From NCBI GenBank assembly GCA_945892985.1, contig CAMDDU010000003.1, positions 111,556-175,555 on the forward strand: a stretch of DNA of 64,000 bases, given 5' to 3'. This stretch comes from CAITSH01 sp945892985. Lineage in GTDB: Bacteria > Pseudomonadota > Gammaproteobacteria > Burkholderiales > SG8-39. The notes under the pieces were generated by a model. That model was not told where the DNA came from, searched no databases, and was given only the letters and a program-made list of their open reading frames with translations. This document shows positions 35,943-45,560 of the stretch, piece after piece (the first letter of the stretch is position 1; each line of letters begins with the position of its first letter). Both the position numbers and the translations under genes were made by a program.

Positions 35943-36305
35943 TTTTTGCGAACGCCTATTCTTGGGAACTGTATTCCGCGGTTTATCTAGGGACTAGCCG
36001 GGTTTTTCGCATGCTATGACATGCGCCAAAATGAAATCTGGCCAGACGAAGGCCGCGCCTGTCAGATTGGATTTATGCCAATTATTTCTTCCCGGCACCT
36101 CATGGATGCGATGCGCCCCCAGAACGACGCGCGCCGTCCCCGCATCCTGTGGTGTGATTATTTTTGGAGGGCTGCATATTATGTATAGTCGACATCAAAT
36201 GCTTGATCCCGAGCTCCGAGGACAATATGCTTCGCACATATAACAAATACTGTGGCGCGCCACACGCCCCACAAACCGGTTATCTTTCTTGAGGAATTTT
36301 TTGTC
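35943..36305. other. Intergenic region after the ABC operon
   Basis: No credible gene. A 6-bp inverted repeat (CGCATG 36008-36013, CATGCG 36020-36025) is present. A 75-codon frame at 36016-36243 lacks family features and codon bias. The AT-rich stretch around 36165-36245 probably holds the promoter of the next gene, but I cannot define it. Confidence 0.4.
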
Positions 36306-37277
36306 ATGACTCGCATCATTCCAATCGTTGTCGTAGCCTTGTCGCTGGCGTTTTTGTCAGCTCCGGTGTGTGCTCAGTCTTGGCCGGTCAAGCCCGTTCG
36401 CATCGTAGCGCCTTTCGCCGCAGGCGGCCTTGCTGATGTGCTTGCAAGAGCGCTTGGAGAAAAACTTAGCTCCAGCATGGGCGTGCCCTTTATTGTCGAG
36501 AACCGTGTTGGTGCGGGAGGTAACATTGGGGCTGATATGGTGGCCCGCGCCGAGCCTGACGGTTACACGCTTTTGTTGTCATCGGCAGGCATTCTCACTA
36601 TCAACGCCAGCCTCTACTCGCGTATGCCGTTTGATCCGCAGGTGGCGTTTGCGCCAGTAACGGTCGTGGCTGACATGCCCATGCTGATGGTTGTGCGTGC
36701 GGATTTGCCGGCGAAAAATCTGCTTGAGTTCATTGCGCTCGCCAAGCGTGATCCAGAAAAAATGTTCTTTGGATCGCCCGGGAACGGCACGACCGGTCAT
36801 CTGGGAATGGAGATGTTCCAGTCAGTCGCCGGTGTTCGCATCGGGCACGTGCCCTACAAAAGCGCCGCCGAGGCGGTCACGGCGGCTGTCGGCGGGCAAA
36901 CCAGCGGCATGTTCGATAACCCCCCGACGGTGCTGGCGCAAATCCGCGCAGGCAGTTTGCGTGCGCTGGCCGTGACCAGTGGGCAAAGATTGCCGCAATT
37001 GCCGGATGTCCCGACCATGGCTGAGGCCGGTCTGCCCGGTTTTGAGGCTTCATCCTGGTTTGCGCTGGTGGCACCGGCGAAAACACCACAGGCCGTTATT
37101 GACCGACTTTACGCTGAGTCGGCCAAGGCCCTGCAGAATCCGGAGATGCAGGCGCGCTTTGCCGCTCTGGGCGCGCGCCTGGTCGGCAATCGTCCTGAGG
37201 ACTTTGCCCGATTCATTCTCAGCGAGCGGGCAAAGTGGGACGGCATAATAAAAAAGGCGGGAATCAAGCTCAACTGA
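36306..37277 (+). CDS. Bug/TctC-family periplasmic binding protein
   Basis: A protein of 323 residues with a signal peptide (cleavage near VCAQSWP, about residue 22). WPVKPVRIVAPFAAGGLADVLAR, ENRVGAGGNIGADMVARAEPDGYTLL and HVPYKSAAEAVTAAVGGQ mark the Bug family of periplasmic carboxylate receptors. It stands alone, with no TctAB genes. ATG at 36306 is chosen for the signal peptide; an upstream in-frame start would add 18 residues. Confidence 0.88.
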   Translation: MTRIIPIVVVALSLAFLSAPVCAQSWPVKPVRIVAPFAAGGLADVLARALGEKLSSSMGVPFIVENRVGAGGNIGADMVARAEPDGYTLLLSSAGILTINASLYSRMPFDPQVAFAPVTVVADMPMLMVVRADLPAKNLLEFIALAKRDPEKMFFGSPGNGTTGHLGMEMFQSVAGVRIGHVPYKSAAEAVTAAVGGQTSGMFDNPPTVLAQIRAGSLRALAVTSGQRLPQLPDVPTMAEAGLPGFEASSWFALVAPAKTPQAVIDRLYAESAKALQNPEMQARFAALGARLVGNRPEDFARFILSERAKWDGIIKKAGIKLN

Positions 37278-37371
37278 TTTTCAGGGCAGGGCGTATTTGT
37301 CCAGACTCGGGGCGATTGCTTTAAAGAACCGTCTGGCAAGTGCTCCTGACCCGTTCCGGGACAGCAGTCGC

Positions 37372-38955
37372 TTATTTTTTTGTCGGTTTGATGGTCTTGC
37401 TGATCCGTTTTTCGTTCTTCGCGCCGGACTTTTTGGCCGGTTTTTTCTTGCCGCTTACGATACTTTTGACTTGAATGCTGAGTTTCTGACCGGCGGTGAG
37501 CCGACCGATGGTGTTCCAGTGGCGCAGGTCGTCGACACTGACCTTGTGGCGGCTCGCGATCGTTTGCAGTGTGTCCCCTGTTTTGACGGTGTAGGTGAGT
37601 TTTCGTATCTGTGACCGCGGTTCTGGCGCTGCCGGCGGCTGGAACAGGGCCGGCAGGCCGTCGGTCGCCGCAGTTGAGCCTTTCACGGGAACGAGTAGGG
37701 GTTGTCCCGGCGCCATCCTGCCCTTTGGCCGGATGCCGTTTACCTGCTTTAACTTTGCGAGTGTCATGCCATTTTGCGCGGCGATAGTTTCGAGTTTTTC
37801 GCCCGGCCTGATGATGTAGGTTTGCCAGGAGGACAAGGGCTTGTCGTGGGTGGCCAGATTGGCCTTGAACATCTCCGCGTGGTCAACAGGCAGCACCAGG
37901 GTGGCGCCCGCAGAACCGGGAAGGACCGGCCGGTTATGGCCCGGATTCAGGGCCAGTAGCTCCTCCACGGGCATCTGCGCTAATCGCGCGACGATGCGCA
38001 AGTCGATGTCCTGGTTGCGCGGAACAGTGACGAAGTAGGGCCGGTTCGGGATCGGATCCATGTCGATCTTAAAGGTGGATGGATTGGCGACGATATTTTT
38101 CAGCGCTTGCAGCTTGGGCACGTAATAGCGCGTCTCCGCCGGCATGGTGAGCGAAAGGAAATCCGTCGGCAGTCCCAGTTTGCGGTTCTTCTCGATGGCG
38201 CGTGCCACCGCATTCTCGCCCCAGTTATAGGAGGCGAGCGCGAGTTGCCAGTCACCGTGCATTTCATAAAGGAATTGCAGGTAGTCCAGCGCGGCGGTGG
38301 TCGAAGCGATGATGTCGCGGCGGCCGTCGTACCACCAATTTTGTGTCAGGTCGTAACGTTTTCCGGTGCCAGGGATGAACTGCCACAGACCGGAAGCATT
38401 GGCGCTGGAGTAGGCCATCGGGTTGAACGCGCTCTCGACCATGGGGAGCAATGCGAGCTCGGTCGGCATGTTGCGCTTTTCCAGTTCTTCGACGATGTGA
38501 TACAGGTAACGGCGGCTGCGCTCGACCATGCGTTTGATGTAGCTGGGACGTGTGGTGTAATAAATCTGCCTGTCGTCCACTAGCGGGCTCACCAGATTCG
38601 GCATGGAAAAGCCCTTGCGCATTCGTACCCATAAATCATCCTCCCGTGAAGTGAGGTCGATGGCGCGGGTCAGTTCGGGCGATTTTATTTCCTGGCGATC
38701 GGCAATTGGCGGCAGCGCAACCATCGGTCCGGCGGGGGCCGCTGGCTTAAGGGCTGGGGCCTGCCCATCGCGCGGTGCCTCGACAGGTGCCGCGGGGACG
38801 GAAGGTGCCGGCAAGACAGCGTTGAGCGCGCGGGTGGGCGCGGCTGTGGGGATTGGCGCCATGCCGGCGCAGGCGCCCAGGAGGGGTAGGAGCAGCAACA
38901 GTGACAGACGTGGTACGAGGTTCGCCACGCGGTCCCTCCTAGTTTTCCGGCGCAT
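37372..38955 (-). CDS. mltD: Membrane-bound lytic murein transglycosylase, MltD-like, with LysM repeats
   Basis: A lipoprotein of 527 residues. The signal peptide ends in LLGAC; a Pro/Ala-rich linker follows. The SLT (family 1) domain lies around 135-260, with the catalytic Glu in PMVESAFNPMAYS and ASGLWQFIPGTGKRY. Two LysM domains close the C-terminus (YIIRPGEKLETIAAQNG and YTVKTGDTLQTIASRHK), then a Lys-rich tail. It cleaves peptidoglycan to anhydro-muropeptides at the outer membrane. It is upstream of nothing else on this strand; gloB lies 125 bases upstream and may be co-transcribed. Confidence 0.9.
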   Translation of the reverse strand: MRRKTRRDRVANLVPRLSLLLLLPLLGACAGMAPIPTAAPTRALNAVLPAPSVPAAPVEAPRDGQAPALKPAAPAGPMVALPPIADRQEIKSPELTRAIDLTSREDDLWVRMRKGFSMPNLVSPLVDDRQIYYTTRPSYIKRMVERSRRYLYHIVEELEKRNMPTELALLPMVESAFNPMAYSSANASGLWQFIPGTGKRYDLTQNWWYDGRRDIIASTTAALDYLQFLYEMHGDWQLALASYNWGENAVARAIEKNRKLGLPTDFLSLTMPAETRYYVPKLQALKNIVANPSTFKIDMDPIPNRPYFVTVPRNQDIDLRIVARLAQMPVEELLALNPGHNRPVLPGSAGATLVLPVDHAEMFKANLATHDKPLSSWQTYIIRPGEKLETIAAQNGMTLAKLKQVNGIRPKGRMAPGQPLLVPVKGSTAATDGLPALFQPPAAPEPRSQIRKLTYTVKTGDTLQTIASRHKVSVDDLRHWNTIGRLTAGQKLSIQVKSIVSGKKKPAKKSGAKNEKRISKTIKPTKK

Positions 38956-39080
38956 GACGGCCAAGGGGCCCGGGTAGGTCAAGGCGAGATAAATCAACAG
39001 AAGTCATACATGACCCGTGTTTGAGCCCGCCGCTGATCCGTAGCTCCCGGGAGCTTGTACCAGACTGGCTGATGCGTTGG

Positions 39081-39842
39081 TCAGAAATGGTTTTTCCATT
39101 CGCGAACGGCGGCAAAGACTTCCACTGCATTGGCTGCTTGGCCGCCAGATTGACGGGCTGCCGATGCGATGACCTCGGGTTGGTCGCAGCGCAGAAAGGG
39201 GTTGCTGGCTTTTTCCTCCCCAATCGTGAATGGCACGGTGGGCCTGTTTTGCCGGCGCGCTTCGATATCGCGCGCTTCACGCGCGGCAAGCACGGTGTTG
39301 CCCGGTTCCACTGCACGGGCAAATCGGATATTGGAGAGTGTGTATTCATGGGCGCAATAGACGCGAGTGTCGTCCGGGAGCGCGGTGAACTTGGCCAGCG
39401 ATGCCGACATTTGCTGCGGTGTTCCTTCGAACAGTCTGCCGCAGCCGCAGGCAAAGAGTGTGTCGCCACAAAATAGGGACGATGCGCCATAATACGCGAT
39501 GTGGCTGCGTGTGTGGCCGGGGACCTCGATAACGGTCAGGGTCGCGCCCATTTCGGGCAGTGTCACTTTATCACCCTGTGTGACCACCCGCGTAATGCCG
39601 GAAATGCGGTCGTCCCTAGGTCCGAATACTGGCAGGTCTGCCGCCAACTCGGCCAGGCCGCCAATATGGTCGGGGTGATGGTGGGTTATCAGTATGGCGG
39701 TCAGGGTCAGTGCTTCACGGGCAAGGTAATCGCGGATTGGCGCCGCATCGCCGGGATCGATTACAACGGCGTGCTGTCCTTGGCGTAGCACCCAAAGATA
39801 ATTGTCATCAAAAGCAGGTACGGGGACGACGGTAAAAGGCAT
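39081..39842 (-). CDS. gloB: Hydroxyacylglutathione hydrolase (glyoxalase II)
   Basis: A metallo-beta-lactamase-fold enzyme of 253 residues. The metal motif is THHHPDHIGG; further ligands are in VPGHTRSHIAYYG and GDTLFACGCGRLFEGTP. It hydrolyses S-lactoylglutathione to lactate in methylglyoxal detoxification. ATG at 39842 gives the normal start MPFTVVPVPAFDDNYLW. It is divergent from the methyltransferase-like gene and rnhA-dnaQ, a frequent order in proteobacteria. Confidence 0.92.
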   Translation of the reverse strand: MPFTVVPVPAFDDNYLWVLRQGQHAVVIDPGDAAPIRDYLAREALTLTAILITHHHPDHIGGLAELAADLPVFGPRDDRISGITRVVTQGDKVTLPEMGATLTVIEVPGHTRSHIAYYGASSLFCGDTLFACGCGRLFEGTPQQMSASLAKFTALPDDTRVYCAHEYTLSNIRFARAVEPGNTVLAAREARDIEARRQNRPTVPFTIGEEKASNPFLRCDQPEVIASAARQSGGQAANAVEVFAAVREWKNHF

Positions 39843-39994
39843 GAGAGTTGATCGCTTCAATAGTCGCAAAATGAGGGTGGGCGATTGGAACAGAACGTTG
39901 CCCGGATGAGAATTCCGGCTCGGCAGGGGCTTGCTTGCCGCCGTCTCCGAAAAATGCCGCATCCGGCCCGCTGAAACTTACCCCGCCATTATAT

Positions 39995-40723
39995 ATGCCT
40001 ACCCTGTCCGATTGGTTTAACACGCCCAAGGGCCAATATGTCCTCGACTGGGAGCAGGCTCAGTTTGACAACGCCATCGAGGATGTATTCGGCTTTAACG
40101 CCGTGCAGGTGGGGCTTCCCGGCCTTGATTTTTTGCGCGAAAGCCGTATTCCACTGCGTTTTTCCGTAGATGGCATCCCCAGCGCCTCGCTTGTCGCTGA
40201 TCCGACCCATCTTCCGCTTGCCACCCACAGTATCGACCTGCTGGTGCTGCCGCATGTCCTGGAATTCAGCGCTAACCCCCACCAGATCCTGCGCGAGGTC
40301 GAGCGTGTTCTGATGCCGGAGGGGCAGGTTGTAATTTCAGGTTTCAATCCCCTGAGCCTTTGGGGGCTGAGAGGTATTTTCGGCGGCGCAAGCTATCCTT
40401 GGTGCGGTCGTTTTATCGGATTGTTCCGGATGCGTGACTGGCTTACTTTGCTTGGTTTTGAGCTTAATGGCGGACGTTTCGGCTGCTATGTGCCGCCGTT
40501 AAGCCAGACGCGCTGGCTGCAGCGCTTTTCGTTTTTGGAAAGCGCTGGCGACCGCTGGTGGCCCATCGCCGGTGGTGTGTACGTTGTGCGTGCCGTGAAG
40601 CGTACAGCCGGCATGCGACTCGTCATGCCGTCGTGGCGAGAGCGGCGGCTCAAGCGGCCGGCACTTGTGCAAGTGGCCCGGCGTGACAATGTCATTCATG
40701 TTCTGCCTGCGGAGCGGCGCTGA
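39995..40723 (+). CDS. SAM-dependent methyltransferase-like protein upstream of rnhA
   Basis: A protein of 242 residues with a Methyltransf_11-type fold. HSIDLLVLPHVLEFSANPHQILREVERVLMPEGQVVISGFNP corresponds to motifs II and III. Motif I, normally a Gly-rich loop, is degenerate (FNAVQVGLPGLDFL). This gene family is regularly found between gloB and rnhA in beta- and gammaproteobacteria; its substrate is not known to me. Whether it binds SAM is open. ATG at 39995 is used. Confidence 0.75.
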   Translation: MPTLSDWFNTPKGQYVLDWEQAQFDNAIEDVFGFNAVQVGLPGLDFLRESRIPLRFSVDGIPSASLVADPTHLPLATHSIDLLVLPHVLEFSANPHQILREVERVLMPEGQVVISGFNPLSLWGLRGIFGGASYPWCGRFIGLFRMRDWLTLLGFELNGGRFGCYVPPLSQTRWLQRFSFLESAGDRWWPIAGGVYVVRAVKRTAGMRLVMPSWRERRLKRPALVQVARRDNVIHVLPAERR

Positions 40724-40834
40724 TGCCGCGCCTGTCCATGCCTTTTTTAAAGGTGTTTGCCGCCGGGCACCGTGTACTGTCCGCTCTATGAAGCACAACC
40801 TTGAACGCCACGCCAAACGCGGGACGCGGAGCCT

Positions 40835-41281
40835 ATGGAAAGTGTGAAAATTTATGCTGATGGCGCCTGCAAGGGGAATCCCGGTCCGGGCGGGTGGGGG
40901 GCGTTGCTGGTTAAGGACGGGATAGAAAAAGAATTGTTCGGCGGCGAGTCGGCTACCACCAACAACCGCATGGAACTGACCGCGGCCATCCGCGCCCTTG
41001 ATGCGTTGACCCGGGCTTGCGAGGTGGATATTTACACCGACTCACAGTATGTGCAAAAGGGCATGACCGAATGGGTGAATAACTGGAAACGGCGGGGATG
41101 GCGGACCGCCGACCGGCAGCCGGTCAAGAACGTCGATTTATGGCAGCAACTTGAAACGGCCGCGGCGCGGCATAAAGTGAGTTGGCACTGGGTTCGGGGG
41201 CATGCGGGACACGAGGGCAACGAGCGCGCCGATGCGCTCGCCAATCGCGGTGTAGAGCATAAGCTGACGGGGCGGGCATGA
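40835..41281 (+). CDS. rnhA: Ribonuclease HI
   Basis: A protein of 148 residues. The catalytic acids are in IYADGACKGNPGPGG (Asp), NRMELTAAIRAL (Glu), IYTDSQYV (Asp) and GNERADALA (Asp). It cuts the RNA of RNA-DNA hybrids. Its TGA overlaps the dnaQ ATG by four bases. Confidence 0.95.
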   Translation: MESVKIYADGACKGNPGPGGWGALLVKDGIEKELFGGESATTNNRMELTAAIRALDALTRACEVDIYTDSQYVQKGMTEWVNNWKRRGWRTADRQPVKNVDLWQQLETAAARHKVSWHWVRGHAGHEGNERADALANRGVEHKLTGRA

Positions 41282-42003
41282 GGCAAATAGTCCTTGACAC
41301 CGAGACTACGGGCCTCAATGCGAGGCTGGGCGATCGTATCATCGAGATCGGCTGCATAGAAATATTCAATCGCCGGGTGACCGATCGTTCTTGGCACCAA
41401 TACATCAACCCGCAACGCAAGAGCGATCCGGGTGCATTGGCCGTTCACGGCATCGCCGATGAATTTCTTGAAGACAAGCCAAGGTTCAAGGAACTGGCGC
41501 GGGATTTCCTGGATTTTGTCAGCGGCGCCGAGCTTATCATTCACAACGCTGGGTTCGATATCGAGTTCCTGGATGCGGAGTTGCGCAAAGCCGGACTCGA
41601 TTCCCTGGACAAGTTTGGTGTCACTGTGACCGACACCCTAAAGCTGGCCAAATCGCTGCACCCGGGCAAAAGAAATTCACTCGATGCCTTGTGCGAGCGC
41701 TACGAAATCGACAACTCCCACCGCACCGTCCATGGTGCGTTGCTTGATGCGCAACTGCTGGCGGAAGTGTTTCTCGCCATGACGCGGGGGCAGGAGAGCC
41801 TGCTGATGGAGGTCGAAACACTATCCGAGCAGCCGCAGGGCGCGGAGCTTGTGGCGAACGCAGCAATGGAAGAGCGCCCTCGTCTTTTTATCATGGCGCC
41901 TAGCGAGGACGAGCTCGCGGAGCACGAAAAGCAGCTTTCCGCGATCGACAAGGAAAGCAAAGGGGCTTGCGTTTGGCGCCTGCTCGAGCGCCAGGGGGGC
42001 TGA
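41278..42003 (+). CDS. dnaQ: DNA polymerase III epsilon subunit (proofreading exonuclease)
   Basis: A DEDDh exonuclease of 241 residues. Exo I is VLDTETTGL, Exo II HNAGFDIEFLDAEL, Exo III HGALLDAQLLAEV with the catalytic His. The C-terminal tail contacts the alpha subunit. It proofreads during chromosome replication. It is coupled to rnhA, as in many proteobacteria. Confidence 0.95.
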   Translation: MRQIVLDTETTGLNARLGDRIIEIGCIEIFNRRVTDRSWHQYINPQRKSDPGALAVHGIADEFLEDKPRFKELARDFLDFVSGAELIIHNAGFDIEFLDAELRKAGLDSLDKFGVTVTDTLKLAKSLHPGKRNSLDALCERYEIDNSHRTVHGALLDAQLLAEVFLAMTRGQESLLMEVETLSEQPQGAELVANAAMEERPRLFIMAPSEDELAEHEKQLSAIDKESKGACVWRLLERQGG

Positions 42004-42174
42004 ATGCCGCAGTAGTGTCTGTCGCGCCTTCATGGCATTCCAGCCGGTTTGGCGTTTTTCGACAAGTTATTCATTTGAGGGCAGAATGAAACCCCGCCGG
42101 AGTGCAGCGCCGGCTAGAGTCGCTGGTGTTGAAATTTGCTGAAACAATAGCGCGCATATGAAGACGAAGCGCGA

Positions 42175-43836
42175 ATGGAGGGGGCTGTGTCTGCTGCGAA
42201 AAGCAATCCGTATGAATTTGGACTTGACAGGAACCCCGCGAACAGCGCGCCGCTAAGCCCGCTGACTTTTATCGCCTGGACCGCTGAGGTCTATCCGCAA
42301 CGAACATCTGTTATCCATGGCGGGCGGCGCTATACGTGGCAGGAAACGTATGCGCGCAGTCGCAGGCTTGCCTCCGCGCTGGCAAAACACGGCGTCGGCG
42401 TTGGCGATACGGTTGCGGCGATGCTGTCGAACACGCCTGAAATGATCGAGGCCCACTTTGGCGTGCCGATGACTGGCGCCGTGTTGAATGCACTCAACAC
42501 CAGGCTCGATGCCGGCGCCATCGCCTTCATGCTCGACCATGGTGAGGCGCGCGTGCTGCTTACCGACCGCGAATTCGCCCCGACCATTGAGGCGGCGCTG
42601 GCGCTGGTTAAAAGCCGCCCGCTGGTAATCGATATTGACGATGCCGAATTTACCGGCGATGGGAAGCATCTGGGGGAAATCGAGTACGAGGTATTCATCG
42701 CGGCGGGCGATGCTGGCTATGCCTGGCAGCGCCCCGCGGACGAGTGGCAGGCGATCTGCCTCAACTACACCTCGGGCACCACCGGCAACCCAAAGGGCGT
42801 GGTGTATTCGCATCGTGGCGCGTATCTCAATGCCGTGGGCAACATTCTGACCTGGGGCATGCCGCGGCACGCCGTGTACCTGTGGACCCTGCCGATGTTC
42901 CATTGCAACGGCTGGTGTTTTCCTTGGACGATGGCGGCCAACGCAGGTGTCAATGTCTGCCTTCGCAAGGTCGATCCGGTACCGATTTTTGACGCTATAC
43001 GCCGCCATCGCGTGACGCATTATTGCGGTGCTCCTATTGTGCATAGCGCCATGATCAACGCTCCAGTGGCCCTGCGCGAAGGTATCTCGCATGGTGTTTC
43101 CGCAATGGTGGCTGGCGCCGCGCCGCCGGCGGCGATGATCGAGGGCATGGAGACCATGGGGTTTGACCTGACCCATGTGTACGGCCTCACCGAGGTCTAT
43201 GGCCCGGCCGCGGTCTGTGCCAAGCAGGACGAATGGTCGGAGTTGGACATCGTCAAACGTTCCGAACGCAACGGTCGCCAGGGCGTGCGCTACCTTCTCG
43301 AGGAAGGCATGACGGTGATGGATCCCCAGACCATGACGCGGGTTCCCGCCGACGGCGAGACCATGGGGGAAATCATGTTTCGCGGCAATGTGGTGATGAA
43401 GGGCTATCTGAAGAACCCGGCGGCCACGGCAGAAGCCTTTTCTGGCGGCTGGTTCCATTCCGGAGATCTTGCCGTGCTGTATCCGGACGGTTACGCTAAG
43501 ATCAAGGATCGCTCGAAGGACATCATCATCTCAGGAGGCGAGAACATATCCTCGCTCGAGGTCGAGGATGTCATTTATCGGCATCCGGCGGTGATGGTTT
43601 GTGCAGTGGTTGCACAACCGGACGCGAAATGGGGTGAGACACCCTGCGCGTTTGTCGAAGTCAAGCCTGGAGCAAGCGTGGCTGAGCAGGACATAATCGA
43701 GCACTGTCGCGCGCACATGGCGCGGTTCAAGGTGCCTAAAAAAGTGGTGTTTGGTCCGCTGCCGAAAACGTCGACCGGAAAAATACAGAAATTCGTCTTG
43801 CGTCAACAGGCCAAATCAATTGCTGCCATTGAATAA
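42175..43836 (+). CDS. AMP-forming acyl-CoA ligase (medium-chain / DmdB-like)
   Basis: An ANL-superfamily enzyme of 553 residues. The AMP loop is YTSGTTGNPKGVVYSH, A5 is YGLTEVYGP, A8 region includes SGGWFHSGDLAVLYPDGYAKIKDRSKDIIISGGENIS, and the catalytic Lys is in PKTSTGKIQKF. It activates a carboxylic acid to its CoA thioester. Sequence style is that of medium-chain or methylmercaptopropionate (DmdB)-type ligases, but specificity cannot be read. It is followed closely by an enoyl-CoA hydratase gene and the liv-type importer, so it may act on the imported compound. Confidence 0.85.
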   Translation: MEGAVSAAKSNPYEFGLDRNPANSAPLSPLTFIAWTAEVYPQRTSVIHGGRRYTWQETYARSRRLASALAKHGVGVGDTVAAMLSNTPEMIEAHFGVPMTGAVLNALNTRLDAGAIAFMLDHGEARVLLTDREFAPTIEAALALVKSRPLVIDIDDAEFTGDGKHLGEIEYEVFIAAGDAGYAWQRPADEWQAICLNYTSGTTGNPKGVVYSHRGAYLNAVGNILTWGMPRHAVYLWTLPMFHCNGWCFPWTMAANAGVNVCLRKVDPVPIFDAIRRHRVTHYCGAPIVHSAMINAPVALREGISHGVSAMVAGAAPPAAMIEGMETMGFDLTHVYGLTEVYGPAAVCAKQDEWSELDIVKRSERNGRQGVRYLLEEGMTVMDPQTMTRVPADGETMGEIMFRGNVVMKGYLKNPAATAEAFSGGWFHSGDLAVLYPDGYAKIKDRSKDIIISGGENISSLEVEDVIYRHPAVMVCAVVAQPDAKWGETPCAFVEVKPGASVAEQDIIEHCRAHMARFKVPKKVVFGPLPKTSTGKIQKFVLRQQAKSIAAIE

Positions 43837-43847
43837 CGGGCAGATGA

Positions 43848-43853
43848 AGGAGG
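43848..43853 (+). promoter_or_regulatory. Ribosome binding site that fixes the hydratase start
   Basis: AGGAGG lies five bases before the ATG at 43859. This selects that ATG over the ones further upstream inside the ligase gene. Confidence 0.8.
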
Positions 43854-43858
43854 CAAGC

Positions 43859-44671
43859 ATGAGTGCACCCGCCACAAAAAATTCCCCGCTGTCGGCAGAC
43901 CCCGTTCTTCTGCGAGAGCTAAGCGATGGCATCCTTACGCTGACCCTGAATCGTCCGGCCCAGTTCAACGCTTTGTCGGGCGAATTGCTCGAAGCCTTGC
44001 AACAGGCGCTAGACGAGGCCGCGGTCGATGTTGCGGTTCGCGTCATTGTCATTGGAGCCAATGGGCGCGGGTTTTGTGCCGGGCATGATCTGAAGGAAAT
44101 TCACGCCCTTGGCACCCAGTCGCGCATTGAGGCCCTGTTCCAGCAATGTAGCCGTTTGATGACAAGCCTGGTGGCGATACCGCAGCCGGTCATTGCGAAA
44201 GTGCATGCGACTGCGACGGCGGCCGGTTGCCAGTTGGTGGCGCAGTGCGACCTCGCCGTATGTGCCGACAGTGCGCGTTTTGCCGTGAGCGGTGTGAACT
44301 TCGGTCTGTTCTGCTCGACCCCCAGCGTTGCGCTTTCCCGCAATCTGGGCCGCAAGCAGGCCATGGAAATGCTGCTGACCGGGGAGTTCATCGACGCACA
44401 AACCGCGCAGCGCCAGGGTCTGGTGAACAGGGTGGTGGCCGCCGGCGAACTGGACGCCGAGGTTGGCAGGTTGGCCGCCGTGATTGCAGCCAAACCCCGC
44501 GGTGCCGTCGCCGCCGGCAAGCGGCTTTTTTATCAGCAACTGGAAATGGGCATCACTCCGGCGTACATCTTGGCGAGTGAAGTCATCGCCTGCAATGCCG
44601 CCAGCCCTGAGGGACGGGAAGGTATGACGGCGTTTCTGGAAAAGCGCGCGCCACAATGGCCCGGTCAATGA
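43859..44671 (+). CDS. Enoyl-CoA hydratase/isomerase family protein
   Basis: A crotonase of 270 residues. The oxyanion segments are GRGFCAGHDLKEI and the ATAAGCQLVAQCDLA region; the end FLEKRAPQWPGQ is typical. The place of the second catalytic Glu of true hydratases is occupied by the segment FGLFCSTPSVALSRN, so a classical hydratase activity is uncertain; an isomerase, or hydratase of unusual type (ECHDC3-like), fits as well. It follows the acyl-CoA ligase by 22 bases. Confidence 0.82.
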   Translation: MSAPATKNSPLSADPVLLRELSDGILTLTLNRPAQFNALSGELLEALQQALDEAAVDVAVRVIVIGANGRGFCAGHDLKEIHALGTQSRIEALFQQCSRLMTSLVAIPQPVIAKVHATATAAGCQLVAQCDLAVCADSARFAVSGVNFGLFCSTPSVALSRNLGRKQAMEMLLTGEFIDAQTAQRQGLVNRVVAAGELDAEVGRLAAVIAAKPRGAVAAGKRLFYQQLEMGITPAYILASEVIACNAASPEGREGMTAFLEKRAPQWPGQ

Positions 44672-44807
44672 CGACGGGGGGCGGAGTCACCGGCCCGGTT
44701 GAACCCGTATAAAATACTGCTGCCAGCGCAAGTGCCCGAGACTCGGGAGTGCCAAACAGCCAAGCCTCCGAAGCGATCGATAGCTATAACTAACTGACGG
44801 ATTTCCT

Positions 44808-45560
44808 GTGGCCGAAGACACGATTCTCGAAACGCGAAAGCTGACCAAGGAGTTCAAGGGGTTTGTCGCGGTCAGTAATGTCGATCTGCGGGTCAAGCGC
44901 GGGCAGATTCATGCGCTAATCGGTCCCAACGGCGCGGGAAAGACGACTGTCTTCAACCTGCTGACCAAATTCCTGATACCGACAACCGGCACCATTCTGT
45001 TCAATGGCGTCGACATCACGGTCGAGCGTCCGGCGCAAATCGCCCGCCGCGGCATCATTCGCTCTTTTCAGATTTCTGCGGTGTTTCCACACCTGACGGT
45101 TTTGGAAAACGTACGCATTGGCTTGCAGCGCAAATTGGGTATTTCCTATCATTTCTGGAAGCCGGAGCGCGTTTTGCTCGGACTCAATGATGAAGCGATG
45201 CGCTTGCTGGCCGAGGTCGGTCTGGAGGACTACGCGGAGACCGAAACTGTGGCGCTTCCCTACGGACGTAAGCGCGCCCTCGAAATCGCCACAACCCTGG
45301 CGCTGGATCCGGAGTTAATGCTACTGGATGAGCCGACCCAGGGAATGGGGCACGAGGACGTGCATCGCGTTACCGAACTAATTCGGAAAGTGGCGGCAAA
45401 CCGGACGGTGCTGATGGTCGAGCACAACATGAGTGTCGTTTCCAGCATCGCCGACACGATAACCGTCCTGCAACGAGGCAGTGTGCTCGCCGAGGGGCCT
45501 TACGCAGAGGTCTCGGGCAATCCACAGGTCATTGAAGCTTATATGGGAACAGCAGCGTGA
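44808..45560 (+). CDS. livG: Branched-chain-type ABC transporter ATPase LivG
   Basis: An ATPase of 250 residues with a GTG start. Walker A is GPNGAGKTT, Walker B LMLLDEPTQGMG; the signature is LPYGRKRALEIA, a variant of the LivG form. The C-terminal EVSGNPQVIEAYMG is typical. It pairs with LivF on the membrane permeases LivH and LivM. It overlaps livF by four bases. Confidence 0.9.
   Translation: MAEDTILETRKLTKEFKGFVAVSNVDLRVKRGQIHALIGPNGAGKTTVFNLLTKFLIPTTGTILFNGVDITVERPAQIARRGIIRSFQISAVFPHLTVLENVRIGLQRKLGISYHFWKPERVLLGLNDEAMRLLAEVGLEDYAETETVALPYGRKRALEIATTLALDPELMLLDEPTQGMGHEDVHRVTELIRKVAANRTVLMVEHNMSVVSSIADTITVLQRGSVLAEGPYAEVSGNPQVIEAYMGTAA

Noticed and set aside
36016..36243. 75-codon frame after the ABC operon
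   Set aside because: Codon use is unlike neighbours and no ribosome binding site or family feature is visible.
42253..43458. Open frame of 401 codons opposite the acyl-CoA ligase gene
   Set aside because: No motifs; it mirrors the codon bias of the ligase gene.
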